Source: Aquabacterium soli (GTDB lineage Bacteria; Pseudomonadota; Gammaproteobacteria; Burkholderiales; Burkholderiaceae_C). From it: 64,000 nucleotides of DNA. Made by a program: the position numbers and the translations under genes. This document shows, piece by piece, positions 15,209 through 22,928 of the stretch. Position 1 is the first letter of the stretch. Every line of letters begins with the position of its first letter. The stretch lies in NCBI RefSeq assembly GCF_003933735.1, contig NZ_RSED01000009.1, positions 155,851 to 219,850 of the forward strand, read 5' to 3'. A model generated the notes under the pieces. That model was not told the origin of the DNA. It searched no databases and was given only the letters and a program-made list of their open reading frames with translations.

Positions 15209-16300
15209 ATGAATCCCCATCCCCCGACACCCCTCGGCATCACCCATCTATCGTTCCGGGAAGAAGAGGCGTCACCCGCCTCCGTGTATCCCCGCGCGCA
15301 GGATCGCCGCCGCAATCCCGGCATCCACCTGGTGGGCGGGCGCGCGGTGGGCGCGGAGCGCTCGGCGGCGGTGGTGATGGCGCGGCAGGTCATGCGCAGC
15401 ATCGACAGGTGTTCCAGCGCCTTGATGGCCCTGGCGGCGGACCTGACCCCCTCTAAGCTGCCGGTCCTTGTCAAGCTGGCCAAGGCCCGTGCCGGCGCCA
15501 GCACCGCCGACGTGAGCCTGGCGTCCCGCCTGCTGGATCTGCAGCAGATGGCCACGCTGCTGGACAAGGAGATGGCGGCGCGCCACCGCCTCGAAGCAGA
15601 GTTGCACGAGGCTGGCGCCTTGTTGCAGCGGATGCGCACGGAGCTGGTCCACATCCAGACCCATGCGGAGCGGACCGAGCAGCTGGCCTACCAGGACGCC
15701 TTGACCGGCCTGCCCAATCGGGCCTCGTTCGAGATCCACTCCCGGCGTGCGCTGTCTCAACACGCGCCTGATTCGCGCGCCTTCGGCCTGATGTACATCG
15801 ACCTGGATGGGTTCAAGACCGTGAACGACACGCACGGGCATGGTGTTGGCGACGAGCTGCTCAAGGTCATCGGTTCACGCCTGGCCCATGCCGTGCGGGC
15901 GGACGATTCCGTCAGCCGCCACGGCGGCGATGAGTTCCTCTGCCTGCTGGTGGACGTGCAGGACGAAGCCCAGATGTCGGCCATCGCCGGCAAGCTGTTC
16001 GACACGGTGGCCGCACCGTGCCAGCTCCGATCACTGTCATTGAACGTCACCCCCAGCATCGGCATTGCGCTGTACCCCAGGGACGGCACCACCATCGACA
16101 CACTGCTCGAGCACGCGGACAGCGCGATGTTCTGGGCCAAGAAGCACCACCTGCGCCATGCCTTCTACCGGCAGGTCCCTGCGGGTGACAAGCCCAGGCC
16201 GCTGGGCGGCGTGTCCGGCCTGGCCCAGCCAGACCTTCATCCCTGGCCGGCCCTGGATGGTGCTGCATCGGGCCTCCACGCCTGGACACCCAGGCCTTGA
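15209..16300 (+). CDS. Diguanylate cyclase (GGDEF), soluble
   Basis: The C-terminal GGDEF domain (about 165-335 of 363 residues) has the intact signature RHGGDEF at 237-243, the DALTGLPNR entry motif and the D-x-D-x-F metal-binding segment (YIDLDGFK). It should make cyclic di-GMP from GTP. The preceding 160 residues hold no recognisable sensor, only a helical, probably coiled-coil linker. No membrane segment is present. The start at 15209 is the first ATG with a GGAG (9 nt spacing); in-frame starts at 15014, 15137 and 15179 exist but the first overlaps the previous small ORF. No RxxD inhibitory site precedes the GGDEF signature at the usual distance. Confidence 0.83.
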   Translation: MNPHPPTPLGITHLSFREEEASPASVYPRAQDRRRNPGIHLVGGRAVGAERSAAVVMARQVMRSIDRCSSALMALAADLTPSKLPVLVKLAKARAGASTADVSLASRLLDLQQMATLLDKEMAARHRLEAELHEAGALLQRMRTELVHIQTHAERTEQLAYQDALTGLPNRASFEIHSRRALSQHAPDSRAFGLMYIDLDGFKTVNDTHGHGVGDELLKVIGSRLAHAVRADDSVSRHGGDEFLCLLVDVQDEAQMSAIAGKLFDTVAAPCQLRSLSLNVTPSIGIALYPRDGTTIDTLLEHADSAMFWAKKHHLRHAFYRQVPAGDKPRPLGGVSGLAQPDLHPWPALDGAASGLHAWTPRP

Positions 16301-16318
16301 GGCCATCTGGGCACGCCC

Positions 16319-16900
16319 TCAGGCGAGGCCTTGTGGGGGGTCGGTGAGCACCAGCAGGAAGCGCTCGCCAGCCGGATCACGGCTTGCCAAGGCCTGGATT
16401 GCGCGAGGCTGACCACCCCGAACAGCGAACGCCAAGGCGCACGATGCGGTCTGCTGGCCCTTGCCCACCCGCGCGATCAGCGTGTGAAGCCCCTGGCCAC
16501 TGCGCTCATCGAGAACGCTGTCGAGCGGGCGGCCCAGCAAGTCTGCCTGTTCCAGGCCCAGCAGCTTGGCGCCCATCAGGTTCAGCTCGTGCACCACCGT
16601 CTCGGCGTCGATGGTGAAGTAGCCGACCGGCGCGCAGTCATAGAGCGCTGTCTGGCGGTTCAGTGCCTGCTCCAGTTCGGCACGCGAGCCGCGCAGCTCC
16701 TCATCCTGGAGTTCGAGTTCGATCTGGTGTACCTGAAGCTCGTGCAGCAGGGCGAGTGCATCCTGCGCCGTGGAGGGTGAGGATGCCAGTTGGAAGAGCA
16801 CCCCCAGCGCTTCCGAGGCACTGGCCCGTGTGATGTCCAGGTCCGGGCCCTTGAGGCGCGCGGTGGCGCGCAGCCTCAGGTCCAGCTGTTTGTCCGGCAA
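16319..16900 (-). CDS. PAS-domain protein
   Basis: About 193 residues. A helical segment (about 30-75, with ELQVHQIELELQDEELR) leads into a single PAS domain (about 80-190; CAPVGYFTIDAETVVHELN is the PAS core entry). There is no kinase or output domain. It follows the CheB-CheR-PAS gene by 59 nt on the same strand and is probably its operon partner, perhaps supplying an extra sensor. The start is uncertain: TTG at 16900 is used, with no good ribosome-binding site; an AAAGGA lies about 30 nt upstream near a CTG. Confidence 0.65.
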   Translation of the reverse strand: MPDKQLDLRLRATARLKGPDLDITRASASEALGVLFQLASSPSTAQDALALLHELQVHQIELELQDEELRGSRAELEQALNRQTALYDCAPVGYFTIDAETVVHELNLMGAKLLGLEQADLLGRPLDSVLDERSGQGLHTLIARVGKGQQTASCALAFAVRGGQPRAIQALASRDPAGERFLLVLTDPPQGLA

Positions 16901-16959
16901 CCCGATCTGGCTTGGCAGACGGAAGTCCTTTTACCCAGCGATGCTGCGCACCTCCGACT

Positions 16960-19515
16960 CTAAGCCTTGCGCAGGCGCGATTCCAGTTCTTTCGCTGCGG
17001 TGATGTCGACGAATGTGATCACCACCCCCTGAATGACATTGGCCAGGGTGCGGTACGGCATGATCCGAACGGAGTACCAATGGCCATCGGTGGTCGGGAT
17101 CTGCTTCTCCGAGATGGCCAGCGTGCGCAGTGTCTCTTTTGCATCGACGTGCAGATCCGGGTAGATCAGGGTGCTGGCCAGCTCGCTCAGCGGGCGCCCC
17201 GTGTCGCTGTCACGCAGGTGGATGATGCGCGTGATCTGCTCGGTGAAGCGCCGCACGTTCAGCGTGCTGTCCAGGAAGAGCGTGGCGATGTCCGTGCTGT
17301 TGAGCAGGTTCTGCATGTCGCTGTGGGCCAATGCGAGGTCTTCTAGCTTCAAGTTCAGTTCGGCGTTGATCGTCTGCAGCTCTTCGTTCATCGACTGGCC
17401 CTCTTCCTTGGAGGTCGTCAGCTCTTCATTGGCTGACTGCAGTTCTTCGTTGGTGGACTGGAGCTCTTCGTTGGCGGCCTGCAGTTCTTCTTCGGAAGCG
17501 CGCATCTCCTGGCGCAGCGCGCGGATCTCCTCGTTCGCACGGGCCAGCTCATCGATCACTTGGGGATCGACGGGGCCGGCGGCCCGGCGGCGCCTGGCCG
17601 GACCACCAGGTGCTGTGGCGACCTCCCGGAAGATGACCATCACCATGCCTGCCAGCGCATGCGGCTCTTCGATGCGCCGGACCGTCAGGTCCAGGGTGGC
17701 GGGGGTGTCGCTTTCGAGCGCCAGCCCGCGCACGTCGATGGGGCCGCTGGTCTGCAGGGCCTGCCGCAGCGCCGCGCCCAGCTGCGTCCGGATGCCGGGG
17801 CGTGCCATGACATGGATGTTCCAGTTGGCCTTGCCGGCGGCGGGCTCCAGGTACTTGCCGGTGCGCCCGCTGATGTAGACGATGTCGCCCAGTTCATTGA
17901 CCATCACGGCAGGGGGTGAGAACTCCTGCAGCAGCACCTGGTCGGCGAGCACTTGAAGGTTGGCGGGTGGGGGCGTCTGTGGGTGCACGAGCGACTCCTG
18001 TGCGATGGGACGCGATGGCAAACGTCGGTTGATGGGAAAGGCCACCGAACGGATGTGAGTGGCATGGTTGCCGCGTCTGTAGAGCCTGGACTTGGCCCCC
18101 AGTGGCACGAACAGCGATGCCGCACGCCCCACGGTCTCCGAGCCGCCCAGCAGCAAGGTGCCGCCTGGGCACAGGCTGTAATGGAACAGCGGAATCAGCC
18201 GACGCTGGAGCGCGGCATTGAAGTAGATGAGCAGGTTGCGGCAGGACAGCAGGTGGATCTTCGTGAACGGTGGATCGATGATCACGTCATGCTGTGCGAA
18301 CAGCACCATTTCGCGGATCTCCTTGCTGATCACGACCCCATCGCCCTGCGGGCTGAAATGGTGCGCGAATCGCTCGGGCGTCATGTCGGCGGCCACCTTG
18401 GTGGAATACTGCCCCCGGCGCGCCGCGGCGATGGCGTCGGCACTCAGGTCGGTGGCGAAGATGTTCAACGTGCGGGTGGCCTGCACCCCCAGCTCCTGGG
18501 CCACCTCCCTGAACAGCATGGCCAATGAATAGGCCTCTTCGCCCGTGGAGCAGCCCACCACCCAGGCACGCAGCGGCGTGCCTTCGTCCGTGCTGGCCAG
18601 CAAGGCGGGCAGCACCTTGTCCTTGAGCTCCTGCCAGACCAGGGGGTCCCGGAAGAAGGACGTCACGCCGATCAGCATTTCCTTGAACAGCAGGTCCAGC
18701 TCCTGGGGGTTCTGGCGCAGGAAGTCCGCGTAATGCCCCATCGAGGCCAGGCCATGCACGGTGAGTCGCCTTTCGATCCGACGGGTCACGGTGCTGGTCT
18801 TGTAGGGTGACAGATCGTGCTTGCTGCGCTCGCGCAGCAGGTCGAGGATGTCCGTCAGGCCTTGTGCACGCTCCGCGTCGGAAGCCGGCGAAGCCTGGCC
18901 GACTGCGTTGCGCGCGCGGGTGGCTGTCAGGATGTGCCCAGGCATGTCCGCGGGCCGCGCGACGATGTCGGCGGCCTGTGCGCCGATGGCGCTGCGCGGC
19001 ATCGCATCGAACTGCGCCGACTCGGGCTGCTGCGCCAGCGTCAGGCCGCCCTGCGCCTTGATGGCCTGCAAGCCCAGGGTGCCGTCCGAGCCCATGCCCG
19101 ACAGCACCACGCCGATCGCCTGTGCCCCCTGGTCCCGGGCCAGCGAGCCCAGGAGTACGTCGATCGGCAGGCGCATGCCTCGCGGGCGTGCCGGCGGCGC
19201 CAGGTGCAGAACGCCCCTGGCCACGGTGAGTTCATTGTTCGGCGGGATCACGTACACGACATCGGGCTCGATCGGCATGGACTGTGCCGCCTCGACGACC
19301 GGCATCGAGGTTGTCCGCTGGAGCAGCTCGGCCAGCAATGCTTTGTGAGTGGGGTCCATGTGCTGAACCACCACATAGGCCAGGCCGCTGCTGGCCGGCA
19401 CTTGAGCAAGGAACTGCTCCAGCGCATCCAACCCGCCTGCGGAGGCACCCAGACCGACGATGCGGGGCGTGGTCGGCGCATCGGCGCGGTGCTCGGTGGG
19501 TGGATGAGGATGCAT
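16960..19515 (-). CDS. CheB-CheR fusion with coiled coil and PAS domains
   Basis: An 851-residue chemotaxis-type fusion. The CheB methylesterase domain (about 15-200) has its triad visible as Ser25 (GASAGG), His52 (VVQHMDP) and Asp144 (SGMGSDGT), but there is no receiver domain in front. The CheR methyltransferase domain (about 225-480) contains the S-adenosylmethionine loop GCSTGEEAY near 319. A PAS region, a long coiled coil of repeated EEL/NEEL heptads (about 650-730) and a final PAS domain (to 851) follow. Related proteins often continue into a histidine kinase; here the chain stops after PAS, and a separate PAS protein follows 59 nt downstream. No chemoreceptor or cheA is near, so the target is unknown. 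Confidence 0.86.
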   Translation of the reverse strand: MHPHPPTEHRADAPTTPRIVGLGASAGGLDALEQFLAQVPASSGLAYVVVQHMDPTHKALLAELLQRTTSMPVVEAAQSMPIEPDVVYVIPPNNELTVARGVLHLAPPARPRGMRLPIDVLLGSLARDQGAQAIGVVLSGMGSDGTLGLQAIKAQGGLTLAQQPESAQFDAMPRSAIGAQAADIVARPADMPGHILTATRARNAVGQASPASDAERAQGLTDILDLLRERSKHDLSPYKTSTVTRRIERRLTVHGLASMGHYADFLRQNPQELDLLFKEMLIGVTSFFRDPLVWQELKDKVLPALLASTDEGTPLRAWVVGCSTGEEAYSLAMLFREVAQELGVQATRTLNIFATDLSADAIAAARRGQYSTKVAADMTPERFAHHFSPQGDGVVISKEIREMVLFAQHDVIIDPPFTKIHLLSCRNLLIYFNAALQRRLIPLFHYSLCPGGTLLLGGSETVGRAASLFVPLGAKSRLYRRGNHATHIRSVAFPINRRLPSRPIAQESLVHPQTPPPANLQVLADQVLLQEFSPPAVMVNELGDIVYISGRTGKYLEPAAGKANWNIHVMARPGIRTQLGAALRQALQTSGPIDVRGLALESDTPATLDLTVRRIEEPHALAGMVMVIFREVATAPGGPARRRRAAGPVDPQVIDELARANEEIRALRQEMRASEEELQAANEELQSTNEELQSANEELTTSKEEGQSMNEELQTINAELNLKLEDLALAHSDMQNLLNSTDIATLFLDSTLNVRRFTEQITRIIHLRDSDTGRPLSELASTLIYPDLHVDAKETLRTLAISEKQIPTTDGHWYSVRIMPYRTLANVIQGVVITFVDITAAKELESRLRKA

Positions 19516-19604
19516 GCCCGAGTATCGGTCCCTGTGGCGGCCAAATACGCGTTTTCAGCCAAAGGCGTGAGTAGGTTGGTGGGTGCCGGATTGACGCAGG
19601 CAAA

Positions 19605-20351
19605 ATGCGGCTTTTGGCGAACTCCACGAACCGCGACATGCCTTTCCAAGCCGCCATCATCGACCTCGACGGCACCATGGTCGACACCCTCGGTGATTTC
19701 GTCGTGGTGCTGCACCACACCCTGGCCGACCTGAACTGCCACGAGGTCGAGATCGCCCGCGTGGGCCGCGACTTCATCGAGCACACCGTGGGCAAAGGCA
19801 CCGAGGATCTGCTGCGCAGATCCCTGGCCCACGCCTGGGGCCTGCCCGACGACGATGCAGAAGTGCTGGCCCAGCTGCCGCAAGCCCTGGCGCGCTACAA
19901 GCACCACTATGGGCGCATCAACGGCCAGCACGCCGAGGTCTACGCCGGTGTGGCCACCGGCCTGGCCCGCCTGGGCGAGCTGGGTGTGCCCCTGGCCTGC
20001 CTGACCAACAAGCCCACGGCCTTTGCCGAGCAACTGCTCACCCTCAAGGGGCTGCGGGGGCACTTCCGCCATGTGTTCGGCGGCGATGCCTTCGAGCGCA
20101 AGAAGCCCGACCCGCTGCCCCTGCTCAAGACCTGCGAGGCCCTGGGCACCGATCCTGCCCGCACCTTGATGGTGGGCGATTCGAGCAACGATGCCCGGGC
20201 GGCACGCGCGGCCGGCTGCCCCGTGGTGCTGGTGCGCTATGGCTACAACCATGGCGAGCCGATCGAAGAGGTGCCGGCGCTGGCCTACCTGGACCGGCTC
20301 GATGCGCTGGACTGGGCCACGCTCAACGAGGCGAGCGGCCCGGCTGTTTGA
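19605..20351 (+). CDS. gph: Phosphoglycolate phosphatase (HAD superfamily)
   Basis: A 248-residue HAD hydrolase: motif I DLDGTMVDT with the nucleophile Asp and acid/base Asp, a helical cap, motif III Lys in the ERKKPDP segment, and motif IV VGDSSNDARAA. This pattern fits Gph, which dephosphorylates 2-phosphoglycolate formed during DNA repair or oxygenation side reactions. In Burkholderiales gph commonly precedes trpE, as here apart from one inserted gene. Two starts are possible: 19605 (weak GCAGG, 4 nt) and 19638 (closer to the usual N-terminus, no clear site). Confidence 0.85.
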   Translation: MRLLANSTNRDMPFQAAIIDLDGTMVDTLGDFVVVLHHTLADLNCHEVEIARVGRDFIEHTVGKGTEDLLRRSLAHAWGLPDDDAEVLAQLPQALARYKHHYGRINGQHAEVYAGVATGLARLGELGVPLACLTNKPTAFAEQLLTLKGLRGHFRHVFGGDAFERKKPDPLPLLKTCEALGTDPARTLMVGDSSNDARAARAAGCPVVLVRYGYNHGEPIEEVPALAYLDRLDALDWATLNEASGPAV

Positions 20352-20354
20352 CGC

Positions 20355-21017
20355 TCACTCCAGGGCGTCGAGCAGCGGCGGTGCCTTGTAATCCAGCAGC
20401 GCGTCCTTCAGATCCTGGGTGGTTGGCGCCTTGCCGATCCACACGCGCAGCACGGCGCTGAAAAACTCCGACATCTGGATGGGCAGCCCCGAGGGCTGGC
20501 CATTGACGAAGAACACGGTGCCGCGCTGCGGCACGTATTCGATGGCGATGGTGTCGCCCGGCACCATGCGTTTCATGTGCGAGAAGATGCGGCCCATCTC
20601 CACCGCGGCGGGGATCAGCTGGCGGAACTCTTCACGCGTGCTGTTGGCCTCCAGGCCGCGCGCGATCAGCTTGCCCAGCTCGTCCACGCGCATGGGCACC
20701 AGCATCACGAAGCGCAGCTGTTTGGGGCCTGGGGACTTGATCACCTCGTCGGCGTTGGAGGTCTTCTTGGGCACGTACAGGCCCACGGTGTAGACCTTCT
20801 GCAAGGCCTTGTAGCTCAGGCCCGAGCCGTTGAGCTGCAGGGTCTGGCCCTCCACCTTGATGGTGGGCTCGTAGCGCACGCCGGCGATCTCGGTGTTGAC
20901 CGCCCAGGCGGGCGATGCCAGGCAGGCCAGGGCCAGGCTCAGGCCCGCCGCCCTGGTCGCCCAAAAAGACCGGGCGGCGCCCGTCGCGCGTCCCTGGCGT
21001 GCATTCGAACAGTTCAT
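20355..21017 (-). CDS. Chalcone-isomerase-like secreted protein
   Basis: A 220-residue protein with a cleavable signal peptide (about 1-39, ending PAWA). The body has the chalcone-isomerase-like fold signature: EIAGVRYEPTIKV, LNGSGLSYKALQKVYTVGLYVPKK, and a C-terminal FFSAVLRVWIGKAP. Bacterial members are periplasmic and lack plant-type flavonoid chemistry; a fatty-acid or small-ligand binding role is usually proposed. It lies on the opposite strand between gph and trpE and converges with gph (3 nt gap), so it is an insertion into the normal gph-trpE order. Confidence 0.8.
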   Translation of the reverse strand: MNCSNARQGRATGAARSFWATRAAGLSLALACLASPAWAVNTEIAGVRYEPTIKVEGQTLQLNGSGLSYKALQKVYTVGLYVPKKTSNADEVIKSPGPKQLRFVMLVPMRVDELGKLIARGLEANSTREEFRQLIPAAVEMGRIFSHMKRMVPGDTIAIEYVPQRGTVFFVNGQPSGLPIQMSEFFSAVLRVWIGKAPTTQDLKDALLDYKAPPLLDALE

Positions 21018-21098
21018 GCGGCGATGTTACTCCCGCGTGTCAGGGGCGGCACCCCAGGGTCTGCCCCAGAACCAGGGGTGCCTGCTACACTCATTCGC

Positions 21099-21206
21099 AT
21101 GTTCATGCCGCGCCGATGGATCAAAGAAGCCAGCCAAGGTCTCCATGACCGGGGAGCCTGGCCCTGGCGTGGCTGCGCCCTGGTCCGCACCCCGGCCGGC
21201 CACTGA
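21099..21206 (+). CDS. Possible Trp leader peptide of trpE
   Basis: A 35-codon ORF about 110 nt upstream of trpE that contains Trp at codons 7, 21 and 23 (AWPWRG), with TACACT as a possible -10 element at 21085-21090. Trp-rich leaders before trpE are known in proteobacteria as attenuators. The two close Trp codons are separated by Pro and are not near the end, so it is less typical than the leader at 26437. The following 110 nt are GC-rich and can form several stems, but I could not define a terminator. Confidence 0.4.
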   Translation: MFMPRRWIKEASQGLHDRGAWPWRGCALVRTPAGH

Positions 21207-21315
21207 GCCCTTGCCCCCACGCCGCGCACGCGAGCGTGCCTCGGCCCACCGCCTGCCTGTCGATCCCGAGCCGCCACACCGGCGCTCGCCCCTTCGCGCA
21301 GAAAGCTGAACGAGC

Positions 21316-22791
21316 ATGATTTCCCAAGACGATTTCAACACCCTGGCCGCCCAGGGCCACAACCGCATCCCGCTGGTCGCCCAGGCCCTGGCCGATCTGG
21401 ACACGCCGCTGTCGCTGTACCTCAAGCTCACGCGCGGCCAGCGCAACAGCTTCCTGCTCGAATCCGTGGTGGGTGGCGAGCGCTTCGGGCGCTACTCCTT
21501 CGTCGGCCTGCCTGCGCGCACCCTGCTGCGCGCCACCGGACCGCATGTCGAGGTGCTGACCGATGACGAGGTCGTCGAGACCTTCGACGGCAACCCGCTG
21601 GATTTCATCGCCCAGTACCAGCAGCGCTTCAAGGTGGCCGTGCCCCAGGGCCTGCCGCGCTTCATCGGCGGGCTGGCCGGCTACTTCGGCTACGACACCG
21701 TGCGCTTCATCGAGCCGCGCCTGGCCGGCACCACCAAGCCGCAGGGCATCGGCACGCCGGACATCCTGCTGCTGCAGTGCGAAGAGCTGGCTGTCATCGA
21801 CAACCTGGCCGATCGCCTGTACCTGATCGTTTATGCCGACCCGTCGGTGCCGGGCGCGTATGGCCAGGCGCGTGCGCGCCTGACCGCGCTGCAGGCCCAG
21901 CTCAACGAGACCGTGGCCGTGCCGCCCATCGGCGCCGGCCCGGCCTACCCGGTCGAGCGCCACTTCGCCAAGGAAGATTTCGAGGCCGCCGTGCTGCGCG
22001 CCAAGGAATACATCGCCGCGGGCGACTGCATGCAGATCGTGATCGGGCAGCGCCTGCAGAAGCGCTACACCGCCTCGCCCCTCAGCTTGTACCGCGCGTT
22101 GCGCTCGCTCAACCCCAGCCCCTACATGTACTACTACGACATGGGGGACCACCAGATCGTCGGCTCATCGCCCGAGATCCTGGTGCGCCAGGAGCACGCC
22201 GCCGAAGGCCAGACCGTCACGATCCGCCCGATCGCCGGCACGCGCCCCCGCGGCGCCACGCCCGAGGCCGATCGGACCAACGAGACCGAACTGCTGGCCG
22301 ACCCCAAGGAGCGCGCCGAGCACGTGATGCTGATCGACCTGGCGCGCAACGACATCGGCCGCATCGCCCAGACGGGCACGGTCAAGGTGACGGAGGCCTT
22401 CGGCATCGAGCGTTATTCGCACGTCATGCACATCGTCAGCAACGTCGAGGGGCGCTTGAAAGAGGGCCTGTCGGGCCTGGACGTGCTGCGGGCCAGCTTC
22501 CCGGCGGGCACACTCAGCGGCGCGCCCAAGATCCGCGCCATGGAGATCATCGATGAGCTCGAGCCCGTGCAGCGGGGCATCTATGGCGGCGCCGTGGGCT
22601 ACCTGAGCTTCGCGGGCGACATGGACGTGGCCATTGCCATCCGCACCGGCGTCATCAAGGACCAGACGCTGTACGTGCAGGCCGGTGCCGGTGTGGTGGC
22701 CGATTCGGTGCCCGAGCTGGAATGGAAGGAAACCGAGGCCAAGGCGCGTGCCGTCGTCCGGGCGGCGGAACTGGTCGAGCAGGGGCTCTGA
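21316..22791 (+). CDS. trpE: Anthranilate synthase component I
   Basis: 491 residues. TrpE takes chorismate and ammonia (from TrpG) to anthranilate, the first committed step of tryptophan synthesis. The N-terminal part includes the feedback-sensing LLES motif region. The C-terminal chorismate-binding domain (about 225-485) shows the conserved [47 protein letters not shown] and GAVGYLSF segments. Length and motifs are complete. The partner gene trpG lies 25 kb away on the far side of the island. In related genomes trpE and trpGDC are close but separate units. Confidence 0.96.
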   Translation: MISQDDFNTLAAQGHNRIPLVAQALADLDTPLSLYLKLTRGQRNSFLLESVVGGERFGRYSFVGLPARTLLRATGPHVEVLTDDEVVETFDGNPLDFIAQYQQRFKVAVPQGLPRFIGGLAGYFGYDTVRFIEPRLAGTTKPQGIGTPDILLLQCEELAVIDNLADRLYLIVYADPSVPGAYGQARARLTALQAQLNETVAVPPIGAGPAYPVERHFAKEDFEAAVLRAKEYIAAGDCMQIVIGQRLQKRYTASPLSLYRALRSLNPSPYMYYYDMGDHQIVGSSPEILVRQEHAAEGQTVTIRPIAGTRPRGATPEADRTNETELLADPKERAEHVMLIDLARNDIGRIAQTGTVKVTEAFGIERYSHVMHIVSNVEGRLKEGLSGLDVLRASFPAGTLSGAPKIRAMEIIDELEPVQRGIYGGAVGYLSFAGDMDVAIAIRTGVIKDQTLYVQAGAGVVADSVPELEWKETEAKARAVVRAAELVEQGL

Positions 22792-22854
22792 ACCGGGCGT
22801 CCTGCGCAAGCCTTGCGCGCCCGAAAAACCATATCAGGGTAAGCCAGGGGGTCG

Positions 22855-22872
22855 GGTCATCCCGGGATGACC
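22855..22872. promoter_or_regulatory. Perfect 18-bp palindrome between trpE and the GGDEF-EAL gene
   Basis: GGTCATCCCGGGATGACC is self-complementary over its full length. It lies 64 nt after the trpE stop and 57 nt before the GTG start of the GGDEF-EAL gene. A symmetric site with no loop suits a dimeric DNA-binding protein better than a terminator. The binding protein is unknown. Confidence 0.35.
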
Positions 22873-22928
22873 GATAAAGTCGGTTACACCCTTTTTGGCC
22901 TCTCTCCAGCAGTGCAGCGACCCCTATC

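Noticed and set aside
14164..15654. 496-codon minus-strand open frame across regulator 2 and the cyclase start
   Set aside because: It runs antisense to a clear Crp/Fnr gene and the GGDEF gene, has no recognisable domain and no ribosome-binding site.
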